Assembly: GCA_013397935.1 (NCBI GenBank)
Contig: VZRN01001317.1
Location: forward strand, 2,337,606 to 2,401,605
Direction of reading: 5' to 3'
From: Dasyornis broadbenti
Lineage: Eukaryota > Chordata > Aves > Passeriformes > Dasyornithidae
Length of the DNA stretch: 64,000 nucleotides
Shown here: positions 37,268 to 48,676 of the stretch, one piece after another
Numbering within the stretch: position 1 is the stretch's first letter
Layout of the letters: each line of letters opens with the position of its first letter
Notes under the pieces: model-generated
Database searches by the model: none
What the model was told of the DNA's origin: nothing
The model's input: the letters and a program-made list of their open reading frames with translations, nothing else
Position numbers and translations under genes: made by a program

Positions 37268-37440
37268 AGGACCCAGCAAAGTACTGCGAGACAATTAATA
37301 TTTATGGATGTCTTCATCCTATTCAGGAAAGTAGTATGTCTGATCCAAAGCCCTTTGGTGTCGGAGGAAGGGCTCCTACTGATTTCAGTGGGATTTGGAT
37401 CAGATCTTTGAACAAATGTTTAGCTTCAAAGTCTGCACTT
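37268..37440. repeat. Ancient palindromic DNA repeat (MITE-like)
   Basis: A hairpin-like unit at 37339-37404 has perfect 11-base inverted ends, TCTGATCCAAA at 37339-37349 and TTTGGATCAGA at 37394-37404. Its arms resemble the amniote motif in which CTGATCCAAAGCCC and CAGTGGGNTTTGGATCAG face each other. The left flank (GGACCCAGCAAAGTACTG, then CTATTCAGGAAAGTAGTA) resembles companion motifs of the same old repeat group. It looks like a degraded non-autonomous DNA transposon shared among amniotes. The exact family name is not assigned. Confidence 0.6.
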
Positions 37441-40400
37441 AGGTTTTATTGAGTGGTTTAAATATTTTTGGAAGTGCTTTGTTTCATCATGTCAATGGGT
37501 CTTTTTCTCTGATAAGAACAATGAGATGAATCTTCCCAATGATAGACATTCTGTGCTGGCATTGCTGAGCAACAAGAACAAAAAGCAAAAAAAAAAGAGA
37601 AGTGTGGGGATTTTTTTTTCTCCATCCTTAAAACAATAATGGATTTATTATTTATTACATTTCAAATGTGTGACTGTCTACAGTAATTTCTACCACTACC
37701 ATTTACAAGTACAATTTTTCAGATTTCCTCAGAGTCATAAGCTGTGTGCTACATGCTGTGAATGTTTTTAACTGGAAATGTCCCATCATGCAAGCACAAG
37801 TGCACACCAGTGTTTTTAGTGATTTGGAGAGCCTTGTTTAAATTATTGTGAGTTCTTGCCTTACTTCAATGGACATGGGGCTCATATTTGCATAATGCAG
37901 TTGATGTGTGGGTATGATGAACGTTCACTGCTGAAAGTCTGGTGAGCTGATGTGAGAAGTTTCTTCTCTTTAGTTTTGAGTAGCAAAAGAAACCTAATGA
38001 AATCTCTCCATATCATTATTTTTATGGCAGTGAAGTTGAAAGAATACAAATTCCACTGTGCTAATGACATATCTAGAAAGATGTGAGGAGCAGGAGCAGT
38101 GGGTGAAATTCAGTCCTGGGCAGAGGGCCAGCCTAGAGTGATTCATCATGAAAGCCCCCAATTAAGACCTCAAAACAGGGCTTAAGTGAGACTTCAGTGC
38201 CCTACGCCTTGAGCTGGCTTTCTGCAATAGTGGGAGAAAGTTCCTCCAAATGAATTATTCATCATAAATAATGCATTCTATTAGTTTAGTCTATTTTTCT
38301 TGATTCCTTGAATTTATTTAATTGAAATTACTCACCAAATAATTTCTATGAATAATCATGGCCTGAGGATTATTTTTGAGCAGTTCACGGTGAGCATTTC
38401 GTATTCTACATTCAGAATGAGAGCTGTGTCATTGAGTTGTCATTATGCACAGAGGTCATATAGTTCTGGTTTTGCTTCAGAAAAAAATGAGATGAGTAGA
38501 AAAGAAACAGAATTTTTTCAGACTCCATACATTCCCCAAAATTCTTTCCATTAACTTAATTCCATGAGATGTTTGTGAATAGTTGCTGACTGGAGAAAAA
38601 TATAGGGTAGTCATTGGCTTTTATGTTTTTCACCTGGTTTCTGAGAGGAATATAATGGTGCATGAGCACAGGGTGTGTGCATGTCTGGCTGCCAGTCAAG
38701 GTCCCCTCGCTTCATAAACATTTTGCACCAGACCTGATGAAAGGTGGTGCTGTCAGCGATTTTAGTTCCCCACTTCTTCAATGGGTAAGTGACTGACAAT
38801 TGCCCCAAGCAGGTGGAAGGTTTCAGCCTGGCCTGGCCGCATGGGGTCTGGCTGAGATGGAGCTCATTTCTTTCCCCACCACAGCCCCCACAGCGCAGGG
38901 CCTTGGCAGCAGAAGGGGGTGGATAATTCACCAGAGCTTTGGCTGCCGCTGAGTAGAGTTCCCACAGCTCCAGCGCTGTCTCTCCAGTGTTCTGCCCTCA
39001 CCGCTGGGCTGGGGAGGAGGAAGGCCCTAAGAGAGCACAAGCCAGGGCAGCTGACCCCAACTGGCCAAAGGGATATTCCAGGGGGAAAAAAAAAAAAGCT
39101 AAGGAAAGGAGAAGGGGGAGGAGATGACATTTGTTACAGGGATGTTTGTTTTCTGGAGCAGCTGCTAGTGAAGACTTAGGAAGTTGCTGGACAACACCTG
39201 CTGAGAATAAATCTTTTGTTTTCCTTTCCTTCCACGTGCAGCCTTTCCCTTTGCTTTATTAAACTGCTTTTATCTCTACCCACAAGTTTTTCCCAGGATA
39301 AAAAAAACTTAATTCTCTGAGAATTAAATACTTCAATATTTGACTAAAGAAAAACATTCCCTGCTTTCCTGCAGCTTTTTCCACATCACTCCAGCCAGAA
39401 ACTTTGCTGTCTCTGAGCAGTAATCATTTACCTGAAAAATACCCTATAATATTTGTCTTGTGGAAGCTGGTTGTACAGATGTTGACTTTGAAGCATGATG
39501 TATAACTGCAAGTGGTGAGAAAAGAAATTGATGAGACAATTAGAACTTGTGAGAATGGCGGCCGCACTAATATGTTGGGGAGAATCACTTATGAAGTATT
39601 TCAAACTCCACAGAAACCTTAAAATTTATTTGGCATCTGAAGTAGCTCCCTGAGTTGTTATTGCACAAAGCGCAATATAAACACACATAAAATCCTGACC
39701 TATCCTTCAGCCACAGACAAATCTCCCTTTGGCTTCATGGGGCCAGGTTTCCAGCTGATTTCTACCCTGGGGAGTTACACACAACCACACAAATCTTGAG
39801 CCTCTAGTATGGCATTTTATGGGGAGATGTAGGTGCTTGGGTAGAAAATGGGCATCCTCGGAATCTCCTCTGCTATTGACAGTGGTCGAATTCTGACGGC
39901 GCTGAAAACCACTTGATATCTCAATCTTTAACATTAGCTGGTCTTGCAGTTGCTTTCCTGGCTGTCCTCAGAACCATCTCTGTCTTGACAGACTCATTCC
40001 AAAGCAGATCCGAAACGTGCCAAACCTGCACATTAATGGAAAGGACAACAGGAAGGGAAGAAAATAGTTAGGATAATACCTCCTCTTTAGACTGCAGTCA
40101 TTGTGGTCTGGATGCTGCAGATATTTGATCGTCTGCTTTCCAGCCTAAATCCCAGGGGACACCTGAATCTCTTGAATAGTCAGTGGCTGAGTGTGTCCCT
40201 AAGTGCTGCACAGCAGGGATCTTGTTCTTTGTGTGGTGCCTTTCTAGTCCATGGGATTCCACGTGAAGTGGAACAGCCTTGGCCTCAATATGAAGTGTGC
40301 GTATGCATTCCACAGCACTTGTGGCATTTCTTTCCACTCCAAAGCATATAATTTTTGAACAACTGCCCATCCTTTATATGGCCTCTTTTTTACCATCTAT

Positions 40401-42100
40401 TAGTCTTTTTCCTGTAAAGCAATAAAATCCTTTGAACAGCAGGAGATTTTTATGTCCACTTTGTGCCTGAGCAGCAAGTAAAGCTGGGAGGAGAAGAGGA
40501 TAGCTCAGTCAGCCTTGGAAATCAACTCTGGCTTGGAATCTGGAAAATCCACTTGCACACATATTTGCTCAGAGTGTTTTTGCTTTGCAACCACTACACT
40601 GGTTAATATTTGAGCTTTCTGATTCGAAATATTGTTGCTGTTGCAGACAGAAGTGTTTGGCTTTATTATTTCTAGCTGGTGCTATTGATGTGCTTACCAT
40701 TTTATAGAGGTGAGGTCTTTGCTTTACATGTATTTACTTATGAACTATCCAGAGGTCCAGATCACTTCAGTGCCTTTCTTTTTAGAGATGTGTCTTTCAG
40801 AAGCCTCTCTTATGACAATTGTTTTTTCCTTTTGGTAATTTTTAATATTTTTTTACTGATACAAATATCTTAAATATGTTTTCTTTTGGCAGAATATTTA
40901 AACATCAACAGCTAAAAGGTCTCATTTGGCAAATCACAGCTTACACTGTACCTGTAGCAGAATTGGGCTCATGGCAGATGCATTGCACCTACAAATTTCT
41001 CACCCCGAAAAAGATTTTTAGTTGTTATTTTGTATCCTTTCTCCTGTTAAAATTTGTATTCGGTGTTAGTGTTTTGATACTGCAGGAACATCTGATAACA
41101 TGAGTCATGAACCAGCCCTCATTGTGGTATTGTTAGCTGTTTTGCTTATCTCTTTCTTTCTCCTCTAGAGTGCAAGTATAACTGTGAGGAGGGGGTCATA
41201 TCATTTTTGTTCCATGCCTTAAAAGCTTTTATAATATGAAGGCTTAGATCTAGAATTATAATCGTGTGGGATGCTGTGTGCACAAACAGAATGACAGCAC
41301 TCGCCAGGTACTTTACAATGATGTATTGAGAATTTCACTATTTTTTTTAAACTGAACGTGGACATAAAAGATGCACCTATCTCTGAAAGGTAGGCACAAT
41401 TAGATTGACAACTTATATGTCAGGCTTCTTGTTGGTGTCATTTGAAATTGCTGGAATACAGCGTTGCCACTCCCTCCCTTCTTCCATTCCCTGAAGTGAG
41501 GCTTATACTGGAAACGCTGACAAGACCCTTATCATTTGAGATGGCACCATGCACAGCTTTAAATACTGGTTATAAATGTTAATGCGTTATCTGAATGATA
41601 TTTTTTCCACATGTAGGCAGCTCAGGATAGAGTCTCAGTAATAAATTTAACGAGTTCGGGGGGAAAGATGCAGTACGCTTATGTGAGTATTATAATGATT
41701 GGCATTTTTGCAAACAGCATATGATAAGTGGTGCAATTTTATTTTCAAAGTTTAATCAATAGAGAGCTCTTTGATATTGCCACGTACTTTGCAAATAGAT
41801 GCTTCCTTGGGATGACAGCAAAACTACTTCTCTGTCATGGTGTGTTTACACTTAGGGTTTAATCAATCTGCTTTAGTGTTTGTCATAAATTTTGATATTC
41901 CAAAAAATAAATAGGAGCTATAAAATAATTACACTTGATGGTGGCATCCTGTTGCTGCTAGCCCAGGTCATCTGGCCTCACAAATGTTGAAAAGGGTGCA
42001 AAGTCCATCACTCTGCCAATTACAAGAGCATGGGCTATGTACCAGTTTATTCCCATTTATTGTAAACCCACACCAGCTGTTGCTCAGGAAATTGAAGTGA
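37441..42100. other. Intergenic, no gene seen
   Basis: AT-rich desert. The segments near 38240-38350 and 41560-41830 have long AT-rich words with scattered TAAT/ATTA and GATTGGC-like motifs that look like conserved noncoding elements. This is unproven. The patch at 38.65-39.15 kb is GC-richer with an A-run at 39085-39097. No coding exon is supported. Confidence 0.55.
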
Positions 42101-45100
42101 TCTTCAAGAGCTTAAGAAGGACTTTATGAATGTCTTGTGTTAGCTTTTGGGAATGAATTTCCTGCCAGATGAGAGGAAGCAGAAATGACCCCCATGTTAC
42201 GCTGCAGCCTCTGCTGCAATTTTGATCCCCATGGCTCGCAGAAGTGGTTAAAGCTCCTTCTGTGTAAGCACAGTAGCCCAAACACCCCCAGGGCGGCTCC
42301 TTCACTGGGCCCCAGCACCAGTCCTGCTGCTCTTCAGGGAGGCTGAGAGGAGCAGAGCACCCCTGACCTTTCTCTGGGACCTTTCAAACCAGCACAGGAC
42401 TTTGGGGAGATGCTCACGGCCCTGGGTGAGCTTTGTTCTTGCTGAGCAGAGCCCGATGGGCTGTGTGCCTTTTGTTCTTGGAAACAGCAGTAGCAGTGGA
42501 GAGCTGGACTTTGGAAGATCATTTCACAGGCATTTGAAGGCTGACCATGTCCATGACCATGACCAGCCCAGTTTGCAGCAGCCTGCAGATATCCATGCTG
42601 GCCCCACAGGATCAGTCCAGGGACACCTGCCTGCAACAGACGGTGTAAACGATTTATGGGATGTGGCAGCAGAAGGACACGTGCTATGAACTCGGAGATA
42701 ACCTCTGGCAGGGAACTCTTTCTGTCATTCTCATCTTTTCTGATAAAAATATAGTAACTGGTAGGCATTTGGGGAAAAAAAGGAAGCTGGAGCATTTCAG
42801 GTGATTTGACCTGAATGTAGCAGAGTGCCACAAGCTCTGAGGCAGGACCTCCAGAGATGGCAGTGGGAGATCTGTGCCAAGCACCACTGCAGGGAATGAC
42901 CCGGTCGGATCCTGATCTCAGCACAGAAATTCCTCCAGAGCCATGAGGGGTTTGGCAGGCTGACAGCAGCGTAAGATCAGGCTTTATGTGTGCTGTGCAT
43001 ACCTGATGAGTTGTTGTAGATGCCCGTGAACAAAAATGGTCTTTGAAAATTTATTTATTTTTAACATTTTTTACTTCCAGCAAGAAGACACTGTTTCAAT
43101 GTCCAAATACTGCAGCTTCAGCTGGAGCTCCACTTACTTTCATACAAAGATTTGACAGAATGACCTAGAGAGAGCAAAGGGTTTTTTACTCCTTTTTGTA
43201 CAATTTTGTTTTGTGATATACGTGTGTGTGTGAGCTCTGTATGTGCTAATCCATGCTTGTAAGTATGCACATCTGTTTGTTTAAATAACGTGTTCTGCTT
43301 TGCTGTCCCCTAACCAACACCAATTGCTGTGCTGCCTTTGTAAATACGCTGTAATGGCTGATTCTTTTGCATTCTTTGTGCTATCTTCGCTTATGCTGAA
43401 TAGCAGCTGACACTTTAATTGGGATGGCTGAGCTGAGTGCATTCGCCTTTGGAATTGGACACTTTTCAGTGCAAAGAGAGGGTACCGCAGACTGACTCTT
43501 CTGTCTGTATCCTCAATCAAAACTCCATTAAATCAGACCTACAGTTTGTAGCAAGGGTCGTTCTCCCTTGCATTGAAATGCATGGGAAAGGCTGGAGACT
43601 CAGTTTTTAAGGTTAATTAGGTCCTGAAAAGAATTAACTGAATTTGTTTTCCCTATCTTTTTCTTTCCCCTATTTTAAAGAAACTTTTGAACTACATCTT
43701 TGTTCGTGTATTCAGATACACTTTTCCCTTTGTAGGAAAACCATTTTGTACTTTTGAGTTTATTGAAAACCATTTCGATAGATAGAGTCTAATTCTCTTT
43801 TTAAACAAAATGAGTATAATGCTTGTACATTGTATTAAAATTGAGGTATCAGATATTACTATATATTAATGTGAGTTGTAGAGTTAATATTTATTTTTGT
43901 GTAACTGACTGCTAATATTATTGGCTGCTTACGCGCTAAATGTGAATTTGGTTTTCAGCTGGCTACATTGTGTTTGGGAAATAAAGGAACGAATAGTTTA
44001 GGTCATGACCATTCAAAAATTGGGGATGGAAGTTTCACAAACCATTTCTTTTTAATTATTTTCAGGTTCCTGTTATGTATCTGCTGTGGACCCTAGTGTT
44101 GATTCAGAAAGGTAAATACTCTCCTTTTCAACTCTTTTTGGAAGGTTGCTTTGGGTGCCTGAAAACATGCTTCTGTATTGATACAGCAACAACAGTTAAG
44201 TGACCTGCCTGTGGGCCAGCAGAAAAGTCCCCTCTTTGCCCCTAAAGAGGGTTCCCGAGACAGTCTCCTTGTAGAAGACCATGCAAGGTTTGAGGCAGGA
44301 GAAAACTGTTGGCTGGAGTCAGTCTCATAACTTACTTCTTTTTGTTGCTGAAAATAGAGCTGTTTATCATGCATACCCTTCAATGTCAGTATACATGAAG
44401 AATGGAATGTGTTGTAGGAGGGAGGAGGGAGATATCATCTTGTTCTTTTACTCAATTTTAGTTGAATTGATTTTGCAGAGGAGTAAATTTGTATTTGTAG
44501 TCCTCCTCTCCATTCCAGGTTTCCTTGTGTTACATTCACTTCCAGCCCTTTCTCCCACATCCCTTCAGAAAATAACTTGGTGTTCAGTTCTCTTAACCCT
44601 TCGCAATAATCCAGGCAGGGGGTGGCTGAGCAAGTTCAAGAAAGGCCCAGTAATTTCAGCAGCAATAACATGGCTCTTCTCATTCTAATGATGTTCCTTG
44701 CTCCGTGTTAGATTAAATAAGTTCTCTGTGACTTTTTTCCTCTTGCTGTACATCACACTTCAGTCACGAAATGGCAATGTTCTCCATGGATTTCAGGATT
44801 TTCTTCTTGATTCTCTTCTTCTGTTCTCATGATCTCTTTCTTCTCATCTTAGCTCTGGCTCTAGGTTTTACATCTGTTGTACTGAATATAAAACGCCTGG
44901 AAAGAGCAGGAATGAAGAGAGACTGACAAGGTAGGCTTCTGATCAATCATGTTACAGCAAAAATTAAAAAAAATAGTAGTCAAAGTGGAAGAGGCACAGA
45001 GGAGGGACTGCTGTGGGAATGCTGAAGAAAAGTGGGGTAAACTCCATTTTAGAGCGTGGTTTGGAGATCCCACTCTTCTGCCATGACTGATACCCATGCC

Positions 45101-45114
45101 TTCTCCTGTTACAG
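42101..45114. other. Intergenic; GC-richer patch at 42.1-42.95 kb
   Basis: The minus-strand open frame at 42334-42924 (196 codons) is one of the longer ones outside SLITRK2. Its translation shows no signal peptide, domain or repeat, and a second frame overlaps it on the plus strand. I judge it to be chance. A weak MIR-like phrase (GTTAAGTGACCTGCCTGTGG) is at 44194-44213. A short GT array lies near 43222-43231. Confidence 0.5.
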
Positions 45115-45175
45115 ACCCTTAAAGCCACAGCGTGGTGATTCCCAACTGAGCAAAGGCAAGCAAGCAGAAGCTACT
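45115..45175 (+). other. Exon-like 61-base segment (speculative)
   Basis: A pyrimidine-rich acceptor (CCTTCTCCTGTTACAG, ending at 45114) with a branch-point-like TGACTGAT about 28 bases upstream is followed 61 bases later by a donor, CT|GTAAGA. The segment is open in one frame but matches no protein I know. It could be a long noncoding RNA exon or a chance pairing of splice-like words. Confidence 0.15.
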
Positions 45176-48100
45176 GTAAGAACACAGGTCCCTGCACTTT
45201 TCATAATGTTCCAGTGCTCTATTTACATGAGCACCCATCAGTTTCAGTGCTAATGACTCATTGGAGGTGCTGAATGAATGAAGTCATGCAGCCCTTCAAG
45301 CTTGGCTTCAGAAATTATTGGGACCATTACCAGATCTTGGAGTTTTACTTGTCCCTTCTAGCTGTGTTTCACTCTTATGAAATGCACTGAGGCATTTCAC
45401 ACCTGCTGTCACCAAAGAATTCTTCAATACAGCATCATTTGACACATCTTCAGGCATCCTGGAACATCTGGAGAGTCATTGATTTCAGCCAGCTTGCAGT
45501 ACATTCTCAAATCTTGGCATTCCTGCTCTCATAGCTTTGGGGTTCTGCAGTGTCAAAGCAAGCAGGCATAAACAGACACAAGCAGATTAACTGGAGGTAC
45601 AAAGCAGTGAGGTACAAGTGTTCACAGCTCACTGGTGAATCTCAATGGAAGTGCAGTCGTGGATTCCCCCTACGGCTTTGAGATCACCCCTTGCTCTGAG
45701 CAGGGGTAAACACAGAATAAGGTGATCATTACCTGGAGAGTAACTATCGAGTGAAACAGATTCCTTGATGGTATCAGGATCAGAACAACCTACCAAGAGC
45801 ACAAAACCAATCTCCTTTGAAAGACAGACTTGTTTTTGCTGATGTTGGAAAGTTGTGTGTTGGTTGCAGTTTGGATTCCATGCAAGGGAGTGTCTGATAA
45901 TGAGCTGCTTCCACACAAAGTCAAGATGCATTATGTGTTTGCCTAGAGTCAGAGGAAAGCTGTATTAACAGATCTTAGCGAGTTATCCTAAAGTCGTCCT
46001 TTCCTGGCACCTCCTGAAAGCAGTATTTTACCTTGCTAGCTGGCAAAATGCCATGTGAGCAGAGCAGCTGAGGCAGGCAGACAAGTACTGTGGCCAGGTT
46101 CATCTAACGTGTGTGTTGAGGTCAAATCTCCTGGAAGGCAGTGTGACAGAGGTGCCGTGTCCTGAGTTTCTGAGGCTGTCACCTGCTAATTGGATAGACT
46201 GTCTTTGCCTTAGTGCTGATCAGAGCTAATGCCCGAGATCAAACGATAGCTCAATGAAGATAAATTTGCAGCATGAGAGAATTTGTCATGTATTTAAGTT
46301 AATGAAATACAGAATAAGCAGAGCATTGATGTTATGTAGGTGTGTGTAAGAGTGCTGTGAGGAAAGATCCTGAGGCATTCATTGAATCTGAACAGTTTGC
46401 CGTAGGGTTTAAAGGAAATTCAGGGTCCTAATTTGTGTTTGAAGTTGTAATCTGTTCTCAATATATTAAAATTCCTCCCTCAAATTCTCTAGAAATGACC
46501 TCACATCCCTAGAACACACCACAGGACTTTCTGATTGCTGTGGGATCTTTCCACAACCATAAGAGTTTGTAAAACAGTTTATAAACTGAGGCAAAACTGG
46601 TTCTGCAAGCCATATTCCGTGAAACAGGGAATTCTGCAACAAAACCAGAGGAATTCTGGCCACACAAGTGTCGGAATGGGGAAGCGCAGTGCTGGGGATA
46701 CTATTCTTCCTTTTAGTGTAGTCAGCAAAGTTTTCCAATCCCCTTTCTTTCTATTCAGACCCTTTGGGATATATGGCAGGTGAAGGCTTTTGAAACACAG
46801 TGAAATCTAACCTGGAACCATGGGGGAGCTTTATTTAAAGCAGGTGTATGTACACACACACTTCCTATGCCAACAACCTCCTTTATGCCTGTATGAAAAG
46901 AAATGTTTCCTCAAAACTTGCAGCCAGTACATCATGTTTGCGTGAGTTACAGTTTCAGGGCATCAGTGATCAGCAGGGTGGGGCTGGAGAGGACTGAAAC
47001 TTTCTGCTGCAAAACATTCTGGTGGGGTCTAAGACAAGGAGGAAACGTGGAGACTGCTGAGGTGCTGTACAGGGAGTGCTCACCGTCCTCTGAATGGCAG
47101 AAGAATGGTTCTGCAGAGGATGAAAGCCACTGTTTAAGGCAGATAGAGCCAAGCTAGGATACACCAGGAGCATCTTGTGGTGTGTGTGTTCTGCTGCTTC
47201 ATTAACAGCACTCGTGTTCCTTCAGTGCTCTGACCCTTGATGTCCTGTGAGCATCTGGATCCTCTCAGTTTTTTGCCTCATCTATTTCCTGGTCGGGTGG
47301 CTGTAGCAGACACTCACCCCAGTGTCACCCACCACGGGCTGCCCTCTGCTCCTGACCTGCTGTCAGCTGCCTCCTCACCTCTCCCAAGGCACAGACAGCT
47401 CCATGTGCCTCAGCTGCCCTCTCACCCCAAGGGCAGCTCGCCCTCCTTACTGTCCTGACCTGTCCTGTCCTGTCCTTCCTAAGGAGCTGGATCCATCCAC
47501 GGCAGCCCTCCAAGGCAGCTGACCACTCCCCTCCCTTTCCTACAGCCACATTGCTGTGATGCCAGCAAGGTCACAGCCCATCCCAGAACCTTCCTGGCCT
47601 CCTGTTTGTCCCCTGTAGCTACAGGCACTGAGTGGGGATCACTGTGAACCAGTGTGAACCAGCACCCTGCCCACAGACACCTGTCCCAGCAGCAGTGCAG
47701 GTGCAACAGAGGCCAGCCAGCCCCAGAGGGAATTCTTTACTTGCACAGCCCCACTGGAGCATTTGCCATCGAGGGACAGACACTTCCTCAGTGGCTCAGA
47801 GCCCTGCCCCAGCCCTTTGGTTATGCAGTCATCGGGCAGGCGTGTGAGCCCCATGCCTGTCGATGCGGTGTTTCACAGGTGTACCCAGAGCACAGAATTT
47901 CACAAAACCATGACCTGAGCCCTCAGTGCAGCCCTCATTAGCAGCAGGCTCAGCCCTTGGCACTGCCTGGTGCATACTAACAACTTGTTTTCCTCCTGCC
48001 AGGCCATGGGAACTGTCCCCCACACACAGCTCTCCTCCTGTGGGGCTCTGGGGCAGCACCCAGGGCACCTCGGAGGTTTTGGTGGGTTACAGGTGATCCC

Positions 48101-48526
48101 ATGTACAAGGGGAAAAAAGAGAAACTGTCACTTGTTCAGAAGACTGTGCACAGGATTTGTGATAAGATTTTGCTTTTTTTTTAAATTTTTCTTAGTGTGC
48201 AGGCACCTTTTCATAAGTTCTCTGCTGCCTGGGGTTGAGACAGGATGCCCTTCATGCTGGCAATATGATGCTATGGAGCTGGCAGCCTTCCTTTTCCACA
48301 GCCCCACACTAAATGCAGGGCAAGCAGGCAGGGGAAAAGAAATCTGAAAAGGGAGAAGTTGTGCCGTTCTAGTTTCCCTCCCCCTCTTTCCTGCCTGCTC
48401 TTTTCCTCAGGTCTTTTGCCCTACCATAAATGCAGGTAAAAGCCTCCAGTCTCAACTAGCAAAATGAAGAGAGCCACGGGCTCAGGCAGTGTGTATCCAC
48501 TCTAATTTCTCTTTTCTTTCTTCTAG
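45176..48526. other. Intergenic; GC-rich patch at 47.23-48.10 kb
   Basis: The GC-rich patch is C-rich on the plus strand and includes a short (CTGTC)n tract near 47456-47475 and a tandem TGTGAACCAG pair at 47642-47661. Many short frames open on both strands because of the base composition. The CpG content is modest, so it does not look like a promoter island. No gene is supported. Confidence 0.5.
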
Positions 48527-48676
48527 TAATCCAGACAAGTCTTGCATGTTTTCTTCTCCATTCTTTGGGTCAAGAACACACTGGGTAATAGCCAATTATT
48601 TCATACCCTAAGGAAGTTTTGGGGAAGAAGTTCCTGGGAAGAGTCAACTTGTTTTGGGAAATGAGACTAATATTCG
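48527..48676 (+). other. Exon-like 150-base segment (speculative)
   Basis: A strong acceptor, TTCTCTTTTCTTTCTTCTAG ending at 48526, faces a strong donor, TTCG|GTAAGTGAG, at 48676/48677. Their combination at exon-like spacing is better than most splice-like pairs in this window. The segment has no convincing reading frame, so if real it would be a noncoding RNA exon. No transcript evidence is available. Confidence 0.2.

Noticed and set aside
42334..42924. 196-codon minus-strand frame
   Set aside because: It has no domain, signal peptide or family resemblance, lies in a GC-richer patch, and a plus-strand frame overlaps it.
44190..44230. Possible second MIR fragment
   Set aside because: Only about 20 bases (GTTAAGTGACCTGCCTGTGG) resemble the core; the flanks do not follow the element.
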